Assembly: GCF_023856365.1 (NCBI RefSeq)
Contig: NC_064552.1
Coordinates: 7,927,160 to 7,991,159, forward strand
Length of the DNA stretch: 64,000 bases
Reading direction: 5' to 3'
Source: Brienomyrus brachyistius
Lineage: Eukaryota; Chordata; Actinopteri; Osteoglossiformes; Mormyridae
Each line of letters begins with the position of its first letter. The first letter of the stretch is position 1. Under the pieces are notes generated by a model. The model saw only the letters and a list, made by a program, of their open reading frames with translations. It was not told the origin of the DNA and ran no database searches. Positions 22,218 through 33,290 of the stretch are shown in pieces. The position numbers were made by a program, and so were the translations under genes.

Positions 22218-24427
22218 TTGGACTGACAATTTTGAGGATCTCGAAGAATGGGCTTCCATAAACAGACCGTTGTTCTCTCAGCTTGCGTTGTCCGATGTTT
22301 TATTCCTGTGACTAATATGTAAGTTGAGCTACAGCTTCAGATGCACCATGTGACCTTCGTGCTTTTATTTCCTGATATTCAATCTCCTCATCCTTTGCTC
22401 ATAGCAATGAGAGCTAAATTGTTGTGACCCAAGACATGTGAGGAGGAAGAACAGGCCTTTTGTTTTTAATTAAACCGTTCAGGTTCATGGACTTTCACAG
22501 CATGCCTTAGCAGCAATTCAATCCTCGCGGCATCATCTGATTAGGAAGTCATGGTGTCATAAGTGTTTTAGTCATATAATCCATACATAAAATATAGGAT
22601 AAAGACAAACTGTTATTCACGACAGGATCCCTCCCCTGGGTGGAGATTGGGTTCCGGAGTGTTATACGTGAAAAATTTGCGTAGTTAATGTGCAGTGGCT
22701 CAGAGACGTATCTTGCCACATGCTGATTTATTTGTCCTGTTCTGTGTTTTTTGTATGAAGGCATTCACTGTTAGTTTTACATATTGGATGGCAATAAGAA
22801 ATGAGTATTACAGTACTTGTAAAAGTCATCCCATTTGTTTGTTACATCAGAATGGTGTGTAACGGAATTACAGATGAATCTTGTTAATACTTTTGTGTTT
22901 TGTTCTTTTATAATAACTGCTGGGCCAAAGTTTGTTTTACGAAATTTCGTAATAGCCCAACTAGACACACAACCGCCATATTAAGAGGGTTCTTCTCTCA
23001 TTTGTACTTCCTGTTTATAAATTCAGTCATGAAGATCTGGCATTATTAACTGATGAAAGCTGTGGGGGGGGTGGGACTGAGGTGAGGAGGGGAGGGGGTG
23101 GGACACAGCAGTGCAATCTGGGATATTGTTTAAATACCGTAAAAATAGGCTCTGCTAATTTACTCAGCCAGAGTGCTGTGCAGAAAAATGGCGCGTTAAT
23201 CCCACAGTAGCAGGTGGAGCCACTTTCCTATTGGTATAAAGCAAAATTGTGTGGATGTTTTTCAGTTCGTTCTTTTTAATCTTTAAATAAGACGATTGGT
23301 AGCCTGTTGGCAAGAAAATAGGCCTTGGATTTTTATTCAAAGTTGAAAGGAGGATGAAGGCTGGAATTTTTGGCAGGAGGCGAGCTATAGGCTTTCTGAG
23401 GAGGCTGTCAGGGAAGCTTTTTTCTGAATTACCTGCTGGGTCCGAGCACTTTTATGCTGCTGTTGTGACAGGTGGATTTATATGGCTTGAAATTTGTACA
23501 AATCAGTTGTCATTCACTGCAAGCTGTCAATGTGTCAAGCTGTCAGGCCTGCTGGGAGGAGATGCCTGAGGGGGCGCACGTGGGGGCAACCGCAGAGAAA
23601 GAAAATGAGTTCAAACAGACCTGAAACAGAGCTCAATTCTCCAGATTTTCTGCCCCTGTAGAGCTGGCATTGATTTTTCTTGATGTTTAGCAATAGCACA
23701 CCAAAAATGACATCATGCTCGCAATCTAGAGTCACTGTTTATTGTCTTTTAAGTGGCAGAAAATCATTCTGAGGAGAATACAGTGTGTATTTTTGAACTG
23801 CGCATGTTTAGCAGCATCCTGTCCGTGTCACTTTTTCCGGCCTGGTTGTTTTTAGCAGGAAGGCCTGCTGTTGCATTGATGGCCACAATTGTCTCCTCTG
23901 CTTAGCGGACACAGCATGTAGTTTCTGTATCCCTCGGTAGGGATCGGAGATGCTGTGTAAATCTTTGAGATGTACTAAGACAATGAGAGGGGTCGGTGTG
24001 ACTCTCTCTGTAATGAGTGGAAGACAAACATGTTTATTCCACATCAACTTGTGTCAGGGTTTGGTTTAGAGAAGCTGCTTTTTTAAAGAAAATATTGCCT
24101 ATTGTATGGAAACTTTCTTGGTTGAGGTCTTTATTAATGCCACTCAACTGGTGATCAGGCTGCTGAATATATGGCATGTAGTCATTCAAAGTGGAGCCTC
24201 TCTTTTTATAAAGCCAAATACATTGGCCTGGCGGGGGAACTGTAGCAATGTTTCATATTTGCATTTGAATAAACATGCTTATGAATAAATTGACCTTTTC
24301 TGGATATATTGGGTTATATTGCTAGTTTGGGTTGTATTCCTGGTATAATTCTTTTTTTTTTTTTTGCGATGTCTTTTTTTTTGTGAAACTACTCATGGTT
24401 ACTGGAGTTCACGTAAATGCATAACCC

Positions 24428-24709
24428 ATGCGGAGCGCAGCGATCCGAGCAGTCATGTTTGCATTGTTCCTGACGGCTTTTGTTTTACACGCGGCGCATG
24501 GGGAGCCGGCTGCTGTCCTGCTCTCCCCTCGTCTTGTTTACAGGAGCCTCGTACGAGGCAGCAGAGGAGTCAACCTTTTCCTCAGTGACGCCTTCTTCCT
24601 CCCGCCTCACTTTTTTGCAGCTCTTTTGAAAAGCCGTCCTAGAGGCTTAAATAACTTTCTGTATCTCCCGTTTTTTCTTTTATTTTCATATTTCGCCAAT
24701 GCTAAGTGA
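24428..24709 (+). other. Open frame with signal-peptide-like start, unproven
   Basis: A 93-codon frame. Residues 1-25 read like a secretory signal: Met-Arg start, hydrophobic core VMFALFLTAFVL, small residues AAHG before a possible cleavage. The first 130 bp are locally CpG-dense compared with their surroundings. Against a gene, the start has C at -3 and C at +4 (poor Kozak context), residues 50-93 are hydrophobic translations of T-rich DNA, and no family is recognised. A good pyrimidine-AG acceptor (ends 24541) lies inside the frame, so if anything here is transcribed the exon may be different. Most likely chance. Confidence 0.15.
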
Positions 24710-24759
24710 ACAATGAACAGCAACCAGTTTTTATATAATTATTATTAATAATCTTTTAT

Positions 24760-24782
24760 TACTACTACTACTACTACTACTA
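24760..24782. repeat. (ACT)n trinucleotide repeat
   Basis: About seven uninterrupted ACT units, directly visible. Confidence 0.95.
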
Positions 24783-25159
24783 AATGGGAAAATATCTAGC
24801 TACCATTTTTTTTTTATAATACAAAGACAGGATCTTTTGTTGTGTAAAAATGGTGGTGCACATTTCACACCTAATGTGCAAAACACACCTGCTTAAAGAA
24901 GGAACAGCCCACTGCTGCGTGACTCACATTTCTACGGCAGCTCCTCTTTCACGTGGCCACTGTCACTGAGCCATACGTGGGCGGCGGTGGTGAAATCTCT
25001 GTCCCAAACAAGGGCCGGCTGAAGTTCCACTCACTGAACCCAGTGATGCTGGGCCCGGGTAATTCTCAGCGAGTCGCATTCGTCAGGAATATTCACAGCT
25101 CATTTGTTTTCTGTGCGAATATTTTGTCGCTAAGCTAATGCGTTTCCTCCAAAGAGACT

Positions 25160-25320
25160 TAGAATTTAGCTTTTTTTAATGTCAGATTTCTACAGCTGCA
25201 AATGTTACTGAAGAAATTGAGGTTAAGCACCTTATTCCAATGCCAGGCTCTCCTGGGATTTGAACCAGCAACCACTGGCCACAGCGTCATGTCTTAAATC
25301 AACACACTACCCACTACCTC
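25160..25320 (-). mobile_element. tRNA-like teleost SINE, degenerate
   Basis: On the minus strand it reads a tRNA-type head with B box GGTTCAAATCC (near 25257-25267), preceded by an A-box-like TAGTGGGTAGTG. The body follows: GGAATAAGGTGCTTAACCTC, then TTCTTCAGTAACATT and CAGCTGTAG. This order matches the common fish SINE body I recall as GGTACTTAACCTGAATTGC...CAGTAAAATATCCAGCTG. The 3' end around 25160-25185 is eroded. No target duplication was found. Not a functional tRNA. Confidence 0.75.
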
Positions 25321-26989
25321 TCTCTTACTAGGGAATAAATAGCAAAATTATAGTGTTTTGTAAAGTAGCAGTAAGTTTGTACACTAATAGTCTCACAATA
25401 TTTTATGTTAACATATTATATAATCTCAGAAGCAGCTTTTGTTTGAGGTCCCACAATCAACATTTCCTGAAAGTGGCTTCATTGGGAAGCAGGTTTTCCG
25501 AATTTTATGATGATCTGTTTACTTTTATAGATTGACTGCTTGCTATAATCTTGGTTTAAAGATTAGTAAAATAGCAGCTAGATGTGATTTATTGGTAGGG
25601 TCATCTGGCAGCGATAGCTGTTTATTTTGGCCTGACGTGCTCATTGAACATCCTGGTTATAATCGTTAACATATATGGCATGGTATGCTTGTGCTGGTTA
25701 GGGGTGCTGTTCTTTAAAACCTGATGGATTTCTTTCCCAGTGCACCATAAAGCCAATATGGGGTCTGCTCAGTGCACCAGCAGCAGTTAGCTAAGCTGAA
25801 CATTTCAATGCTCCTGCTGTTTCGGTCTTTCTGTGCTCATCTTAATTGATCTTCAGACACTGTTCAATCGTTAAGTATCGGTTACTGTAACACTTATCTG
25901 CAGTTACTACGCAAGTACGAATAATGAACAAATATAGTAACTATGAAATATATGAACCAATATGACTGATTAATGGTGAATGACATGTGAACAGTATGTA
26001 ACTAACAGCTTCTATTTAATTATTACATTAAGTAAAATTGCAATACAACACTATTTGACTGGGCATCAGTTTATGAACAGATTTCAGTTGCTAACTTGTT
26101 CCACTTACGTCTCAGACTTGTATATCAAAGTCACATAATTATAATTTGTCCCCATCCATTATTATGTATTTAAATCTGTTATGTGGTAAATTTGCTTATA
26201 ATAGACAGTGCTTTTTTTAAACTATCATTTAAATCAAAGTTACAATGTTGTATATTTTCAGTGCATTGTAAAGGACTTAACAGTTTAACTAGGGACAGTG
26301 CCATAATGTATTCTTGTTTTATTGCAACAACACTTGTAAAATATCATTTTTATGAAATATCACCCCCTATAACTCAAACATTTTAAATTTGCTAGTGGAA
26401 AATTACTTATTTAAAGTGGTATGCGTTCTCACTTCCGAAAAACACACACTGAAAAAATGCGTATCGATATCCATGTAATTGAGAAACACCCATCCCAGAT
26501 GACCAGTAGAACTTTCTCACATAACCTGAACTCTGCTAGCTTTTGCTAAACTGCCATCATTCTCCTGTAGCTCAGTTTAATTTTAACAAGTAAATTTGCA
26601 CACCGGTGGAGTTTTCATCACTGGTATTGTGAAACAAAGTGGTTTAAAATGTTCTTTTTAAATTAGGCTGATAAAATTTGATAATGGGATGGCTGGTTGC
26701 TACCTTGTTACATAATTTGGTTCAAACAATGGACGTAGAGGGGGGAAAAGTGAAATACAGACGTGGGCAGAATTCTGTTTGAGAACCAGCTAATTTAAAG
26801 GATGAGCCCTTAATTTTGTGCATACTTTACTGCTTAAGTACAGCCACCTGGTGACTTTCCAAATACCCTCCTCTGCACACATCTGGATTGTAGGGGCCAG
26901 ACTTTAATTAGTCATAAGATTTTTTGGAACTTGCTTCGCTGATCCATCATCTTTAAGGCAAAAAAAAAAAAAAAACGTCCAGGGACAGA

Positions 26990-27280
26990 GAGCGGGAAGG
27001 TGACACTTGAGCAACAGTCACTACCAAGAGGTAAAAAATTAATCAAAGATTTCCATACAGCCATTACCAGCTGGCATTTGTGGCTCCTGAGCCTTGGAGC
27101 TAAGAAGTCTACAGAGAGCTGCATGGCACAGCTGAGTTTGTCTTGTGAAAGCGCAGCTGTCCAAAACATGACAGCTACAGCATTAGCAGGGCCATTAAGA
27201 GGTGTAGAACATTTCCAGGGAAATGATTTGAAAAATGACAACGCTCGCTCCGCCGTGATATAAATTACACCATACATCCA
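26990..27280. promoter_or_regulatory. Conserved-noncoding-like block
   Basis: About 290 bp with AATTAATCAAAG (homeodomain core joined to an inverted TCF/LEF core, 27038-27048), CATTACCAGCTGGCA (E-box), and repeated CAGCTG/AGCTG and CATTAG cores. Balanced composition and no low complexity, bounded by an A15 run on the left. Long frames run on both strands without a recognisable domain, which is common in conserved enhancers depleted of stop codons by chance. Confidence 0.35.
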
Positions 27281-27452
27281 TGGTAAATATGCCAAAGCTA
27301 TTGGGTGATAGAAAAGTTATCTTGGAGCTTTCTCTGTTTGATTAAACATTTCTTGTATTCGATTAGAAGTCTGTTTCTTGGAGAGGTGTGGTATTTACTT
27401 TGTGTTATGAAAACCACTTTTGAACTTGTGCGTGTGTGTGTCTGTCTATCTG

Positions 27453-27480
27453 TGAGAGAGAGAGAGAGAGAGGGAGAGAG
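27453..27480. repeat. (GA)n microsatellite
   Basis: A run of GA units with one GGG interruption, preceded by a short (GT)n. Confidence 0.95.
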
Positions 27481-27509
27481 CATGTTTATGGAACATTTTC
27501 AGAGTGAAT

Positions 27510-27935
27510 GAACACTTATATAGCACTTTTCAAGACACCCAGAGTGCTTTACAGAACCAATGGGGAGCCACTTCAACCACAGACCTACCTGAATGATGCC
27601 ATGGCAGCCATTCTGCACTAGTACGCTCGCCACATAGTACCTAAGGTACAGAGAATACACCAATTAGATATAGGGGATGATTAGGAGGCCAGATTTGATG
27701 GGGCCACAGTGGGCAATTTTAGCCAGGACATCGGGCTACCACTCCTGCTGTTTCGAAAGATGCCCAGGGATCTTTTATGACCTCAGAGAGTCAGGACCTC
27801 GGTTTTACGTCTCTTCCGAAGGACGGCGCCATTTTTACAGCGCAGTGTCCCATCACTGCACTGGGGCATTGGGATCCACACAGACCACAGGATGGACTAA
27901 CCTGTTGGCCACCAACCAACACCTCTTCCAAGTGG
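27510..27935 (-). mobile_element. SINE3-like (5S-rRNA-type) retroposon, 5'-truncated
   Basis: Read on the minus strand, the 3' end is AAAGTGCTATATAAGTG, and the body contains GGCGCCGTCCTTCGGAAGAG, AAACCGAGGTCCTGACTCTC and TGGCTGCCATGGCATCATTC. These blocks match, in order, the body of the abundant fish retroposon whose 5' head is derived from 5S rRNA (SINE3 of zebrafish). Here the match stops after GGAAGAGGTGTTGG (27915-27929), just where the 5S-like head should begin, so the copy is 5'-truncated and promoterless. Preservation is better than in other repeats of this window, suggesting a younger insertion. The 113-codon frame inside it is not a gene. Confidence 0.87.
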
Positions 27936-28539
27936 TCCCTTGTGTTTCGTACACACATCCTCTACGTGCGAGAGACTTTCAGGATATTAAGTATATTTAT
28001 AGTTTCTTTAAAGAATAGACATTGTGTTGTAGATTGGTTGTAAGCTTGGGATATCGTTGAATTTAGCCTCCAATATATAGTATTTGCCCTTTTAAATTTT
28101 ACACAGTGTTATTAGTGTGTCACCAAAACTGTTTTGATTAAATGTGTTAATTACAGAAAAAAGTCATCCGGTGTTAATCAATTGAAAGAGTAATAAGCTC
28201 GGGAGTTATAAGTATTGCGGTGTGGTAGTGTGAGTCCCCCTGACTAAGACGTCCTCCTTTTTATGGTTACTGGGACCTGACCTTTTGTCCTTAGTGGTCT
28301 AAACATGGCCTTTCCTTGTCAAACATTAAGAGTTCATAGTGCAAAGATGTTGAAAGCACAGCATTGGTTTGCTAATGACTTTCATTGTCTCCTATTCATC
28401 TGCAAATGACTGGAAACTAACTAACACAGCACATCTGAAACTCTTTGAAGGAGGAACGGGGATAAATTGACGAAGATCTTTTACTTTGTAACCGTAGCTG
28501 TACTTTGTTTTCCAACAACTAATATTTTAGATGACTTAA

Positions 28540-28830
28540 TAATAAATTGATCGTAAAATTTAGCCTGATGTTGTTGTCATCTGATCACACTGTGTATGGT
28601 TTGCCTTTTGCAATGAGTTGTTTATTTGTTATTTGGGCATTGAGTGTGTTTTTAAAACACAATGTGCAAATAATTAGCAGTTCTAAAACCTAAAATGGAT
28701 TGCTGGCGGCCGTTTTGGAATTACTAATAAAGGGCTGTCCTTTATTACTAATGTATATTTTGGCACATTGTATCCAAGTAATTTCTGTGTAATAAATCCA
28801 TATGTGATTTATAATAATGTAGTGTACAGT
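28540..28830. promoter_or_regulatory. Conserved-noncoding-like block with hairpin
   Basis: About 290 bp with ATGCAAAT-related TGCAAATAATTAGC, GGAATTACTAATAAAGG and TGTAATAAATCC cores. It contains an imperfect 14-bp inverted repeat with a 5-nt loop at 28720-28752 (see next entry). No frame of note. Confidence 0.3.
28720..28752. repeat. Short hairpin, 14-bp arms
   Basis: ATTACTAATAAAGG (28720-28733) and CCTTTATTACTAAT (28739-28752) pair at 13 of 14 positions around the loop GCTGT. The stem is too short and AT-rich for a canonical microRNA precursor, and no terminator role applies in this genome. Confidence 0.5.
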
Positions 28831-28979
28831 TTGTAAAATCGTAAGTGACCGCTTCTCTTAGAGTTTGAAATACATCATCAGCTTAGTTATTTTTTTATTG
28901 GTTTGTCTAGGATCAAAGGATAACCAATCACTTGTCAGTGTAAGTGTACACTACAGAATTTAGCTGCATAACAAAGGGA

Positions 28980-29110
28980 ACATTAAGTGGGTTTGGCCGC
29001 GCCTGGGCCTGATTGCTGAGAGAAAGCTGTGGAGCAAATAAAATCTGCCTGTCAGCTTTAATTGCTGAAAAATGTTCACTTTTTCTGGCTATAAAATTGA
29101 GTTATTAAGA
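28980..29110. promoter_or_regulatory. Conserved-noncoding-like block
   Basis: CTGCCTGTCAGCTTTAATTG (29046-29065) joins a TALE core to a homeodomain core, with GAGCAAATAAAATC just upstream. Mixed composition. Inference only. Confidence 0.27.
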
Positions 29111-30259
29111 CGCTATGAAAGACATGCCATTTTCTTATAAATTCTCAGTATAAAGCTGTTCCCATAGCTCTCTGGAGAGCTTTGAAGGTTGGGGAGCATA
29201 GGTCAAGCTTGGGCTAGCCTCTCAGCTGGAGAGCGCGAGGAGGGAGATACTTTCCCTCTCATTTCACCTGAAGAAGAGACAGAGGTGTGAGGTGTTAAAT
29301 TACTGCCCGTCTCCCAAGACGGCTCCCAAGACATCCCGAGAGCCTGGCTATGGAGAAGCCCTGAAGATTACGTCCACCTCTATTCTCAGCTCAGTTCTAA
29401 CACAGCAATTTCCATTAGTTTTAATCATCACTGAACACATCATGCTATGTGAGAGAACTAAAAAAAAAAAACATGTTTATTTCTAATAACTAGGAAAGGT
29501 AGACTTTCTGCCAGCTGGATTAAATATTGTAGGTTTGCACATTATATCCATGCATATAAATATGTTGGTGCTCAGTTAAAACTTCAACATGTATTCAAGA
29601 TGTCATGTTTTCTAATGTTTTTTTATTTTTACTTTTTTTTAAGCCACACTTTTTAGTCTGTTTGGTAACTATCAGCATCTGCTCTTTAATGCCAAATTAA
29701 TTTGCAGTCCTTCCAATAAATCAGCTGTATAAACCTGAATCTGTACGCATACTTACTAATTAGAATCAAACGTTCCAAAGTCTGTAATGGGCTCTTCTAC
29801 TCCAAATTGCTGCATTAATTGGTCGTAAATAAACTCTCGCTGCTTTTTTTGTGAGCAGTAAATAGTGAAATGCTTCAATTAACCAAAAATACACCAGCAC
29901 GGCGTGAGGGAAAGGCGTTACTGACTTACTGACATATGGATATGATCTATTTCCCGGACCAGCTTAAGTTTCACTGTAGTGCGTGAGAAGGGAAGATAAA
30001 TTTTGCCCACGTAACATTATAGCGACTCATAAATAAAGGGTTACCCCTTGGTGCTTACAGTTTTCATTAAAATGGACTGAGCTTCGTTATTGACACCATA
30101 GGTTGCCTATGCAGAGAAACGCAGTAAAATTTATCAGTGCACTTTTCTCACCTAATAAATCATCTAAACAGGGAGGCATATGGCTGATAAGACCTTGAAA
30201 ATGTGGTTTCTGCATGTGAAGAGTCAAGTTGCTGAAAACTTGAATGATTACAGACTGTT

Positions 30260-30270
30260 CCCCCCCCCCC
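30260..30270. repeat. Poly(C) tract, 11 C
   Basis: A pure run of 11 C. Confidence 0.94.
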
Positions 30271-30439
30271 TTGCTCACTTATAATATCTTACACTTATTT
30301 TACACGCCATTTTCTTGTTCACCTTATCACCTTTTTGTCACTTGTTTTTGAAAAAAAAGGGGAAGAAAGAAGCAATTCCGGTGTGTAAGAGCTGAGGAGA
30401 GATAAGGTATTTTTACTGTTGTGTGCTGCTTTCAGTGAG

Positions 30440-30690
30440 GGCCAGGGAGGTGCAAAGACTGATGGGAGGGGATGATATATGTAGCGGCAGTGTCCCGGCT
30501 CTCCTCTGGCCCTTTGTCATTAATCATGGCCATTAGCTTTTTTCACTACTGCCTTGTCTGCACTGTGCCTTCAAAAGCCTCCCTTTTCTCTCATATCCCA
30601 CACTGGGAAAGGCCAATATTTTCACCAACTGCCATCCTTTTTTTTTTTCTCCTAAGGAAGGACAGGAATTCTAATGAAGACAATAGATAT
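30440..30690. promoter_or_regulatory. Conserved-noncoding-like block with SOX-homeodomain composite
   Basis: CCTTTGTC (30511-30518, SOX core) runs directly into ATTAATCATGG (30519-30529, homeodomain/POU-like), a spacing reminiscent of SOX-POU composite sites. CATTAG and CATGGCCAT follow. No coding frame. A plausible neural or pluripotency-type enhancer by motif alone; unverified. Confidence 0.3.
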
Positions 30691-31079
30691 TAGCATACGC
30701 TCTCAAAGAATCAATAGCGAAACATAAATTATACCTATGTAAATAACCCTTATGTCTGACTATCATTGTTTAGATTTCATTTTCTCATGCTTGGGTCTTC
30801 TAATGTTAACTGTGGAATATCATATGCTCTTCATGTAACATATATATCTTTTATCACATTTTAACCAAGATGAACTCAAGCCTCAATGCAAGTCATTATG
30901 GTAATAGAATATTACCGAAAAAAGGCCATCAATTATTGTCACATTTATATGCGGCACCTTTCATTTATTAACAATGTCTTTCTTGTGACCTATTTTCTGG
31001 TCTAAAACACTCGTGCACCCTGCGATTCTGTTATGACACTAAAACTATAGTGAGGCGTTTTCTGCGACTAAAATTAGAA

Positions 31080-31350
31080 TGTTATTTTTCAGTCCTCTGA
31101 TAGAGTTTCATTCATAGCAGAGCAAAAGCAGAGACCAGCATATTGATCTTATGGCTTTCCTTTGTGACTAACTTTGCTGTCTTTTTCCCCCTCTTTGAAG
31201 ACATATGTTTTTGTCTCTGAATGGATGTCAACTCTAAATTGGTTACCTCGTCTCCACTAATGAGAATAAACAACTGGTCACCATGCTGACCATCGAAAGT
31301 AATAAAGATTTATAGCGTGGTGCCGGAGTGCAGACTGCTGCTCTCATCTA
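31080..31350. promoter_or_regulatory. Conserved-noncoding-like block
   Basis: About 270 bp of mixed composition with CCTTTGTGACTAAC, CTCTTTGAAGAC, AATTGGTTACC and CACTAATGAGAATAAAC cores. No simple repeats apart from a short T-rich patch. Inference only. Confidence 0.25.
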
Positions 31351-32929
31351 AAACCAAAACTGACATTTATACTAAAGTACCATGCTTTCTGGGTCCTTGT
31401 CATTGCATAGTAATCATATGTTTTTTGACTGATTGTCTCCAAATATGAATTTCTTATTAAATAAAACGATTTCCCATTCTGATGCTGCGTAATTATTAAG
31501 ATGCGCTGCGTCTTGAAAGATAAGAGGAGCAGCATCGATTTAGTGGAATACTGTTTCGAATAGTGCTTCCGGATGACGACTGTTTAGATTTTGTAAAGTT
31601 TGTCTGAAATCGGATGTTTCGGGCTGAGACGGCGCAGCTGCAAAGCGTGGTTGGCCGCATTAGTACTTTGGTTGCACTAACAGAGAATTTTGAGATCGGA
31701 ACCAAACACGCGTGTCAAGCAGAACCTTCGCATCCAAATGTTCAGAAACCCCTCATGCCTGCGAGCTGAAGGACCTTAAAGTGAAAATGACATTTATAAA
31801 AGCCCATTGAATAACTTGCTGGACTCTCATCCTTTTGAGATATACACCGACTAATTATACATGCAGTTCAGTGGTTCTTCTTTTTCATTTTGAAGATAAT
31901 TACTGCCACACTCTGCCAATTTGTAGAGCAAAAGCTTCAAGCTTCATTGGGCTAAAATACCTTGTATTGTAAGGGGGAATGATTAACACAGATGAATGTT
32001 TAGAATTGCTATTTTTATATTTGATGTAGGAGGCATGAACCAGCAGAAGCTTCAGTAAACCTGTCTTCATTCTTTTTTTTTTTTTTTTTATGCCATGTGG
32101 TGCCGCTTCTCCTAACTTTGAATGCAGGTCATTTTTCCCCCAAATAACACATTGTTTACACTTTGTTGAGTCGGCTTTTGTTTTTGGTTGGTTCGCTTAA
32201 CGCCTGAAAGTGCCAGTTTATGGATTTCCAAATGCAGAAACTGCAAGTCGTAGGGTTTGGAAGAGCAACATCAGCGTTTGTCTCCATTAGCCAAAGTGCT
32301 TCTTGTTAGCTGGGCTGCTACCTAGAAGGCGACTGATTTTGACAAGGTAATTTACATCTTTGTATAAAAGTGTCAGAGGCAGCCCGACAAATTCTTGCTG
32401 GATTAAGCTGTTTGTCTGTGCTGCAAACTAACCATCCAATCTAAGCAGCGACGATTTCAAATATCACTTTTCCCTCTTGCCCTTGAGAGAAGGAATTGAA
32501 TAGAATATATACAGGCAGATTGCTACAACTTCACATAGCCAACGATTACTGAATCATACCAATGTCAGTAAATGCACAAACCCAACATAAATGCTACATA
32601 ACCTTGTGGCAGCTGAGTTGTGGGTGAATTTATGACTGAATTTGGGTAAAATGGCTGATGTGACAGTTTCTTTCCGGAATTATGTCCTTTCTTTTAGTCT
32701 TACAATGCACAGATTGATTGAAGGCTTACATATACAACAGCGTGTTCATTTAAGAAAAAGTGGTTCATTTTTATTAATACAAGAATAATTATCTAATATA
32801 TGGAAGGGCAAATTATGCTTAGGAAAACCGCAAGTGAGCATTTTCACCATTGGACTACAACACACATACTAAGTGTTCACACTGATAAAAAAAAATGTAA
32901 TATCAATATAGTTCTCTTCACGCCAATAA

Positions 32930-33290
32930 CACCTATTACAAATAAACACGGGCCCCTGTATCACAGTTCTGCTGGATGTACCCCACCTTTAAGGGCTGTC
33001 AGAACACCTCGTAAATTTGAATATTTCCTTCTATTTTCAAGCTCCTCATTTTCACGTTATCTCATTGTCTTCCTGTACCGTGCTATTTTTCCTGTAAGTT
33101 GCAAAACTAATCAGCATTTTCTACTCAGGCTTCATAAGCCCTGTGTCTGGGTATAATTAAATGAACATTAAGCCCCTTCTTTCCTTTAAAGCCATCAGAA
33201 GCCGAAGGCTCTAATATTACAATAATAACTGTGAAACAAAATGTGAATGACATTTATATCCATTCCCCCTTTATAAATGTTTGATTTGCA
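32930..33290. promoter_or_regulatory. Conserved-noncoding-like block
   Basis: About 360 bp. A 118-codon frame overlaps its first part but has no recognisable domain and a low-complexity FLLFSSSSFS stretch. TALE/homeodomain-type cores include GCTGTCAG, ACTAATCAG and TGTGAATGACAT, with TTTGATTTGCATAAC (POU-like) at the right edge. Confidence 0.25.

Larger units (their letters stand above)
20976..25159. other. Gene-free stretch
   Basis: No supported gene. It includes a regulatory-looking block at 21410-21670, a perfect three-unit heat-shock-type motif at 22205-22217, a GT-rich purine patch at 23063-23105, an interesting but unproven short frame at 24428-24709, and an (ACT)n tract near 24760. 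Otherwise unique AT-rich DNA. Confidence 0.5.
25321..27509. other. Gene-free stretch
   Basis: No supported gene or transposon. The last part holds a regulatory-looking block (26990-27280) and a GA microsatellite (27453-27480). Confidence 0.55.

Noticed and set aside
25257..25320. tRNA gene on the minus strand
   Set aside because: Only the promoter boxes resemble a tRNA. No acceptor stem or cloverleaf can be formed, and the body continues as a SINE.
27677..28043. Overlapping 113- and 88-codon plus-strand frames
   Set aside because: They lie mostly inside the antisense of a SINE3-like retroposon. Their openness comes from the conserved body, not from a gene.
32800..33156. 118-codon plus-strand frame
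   Set aside because: No domain, low-complexity segment, no splice or promoter context. Kept only as part of a possible regulatory block.
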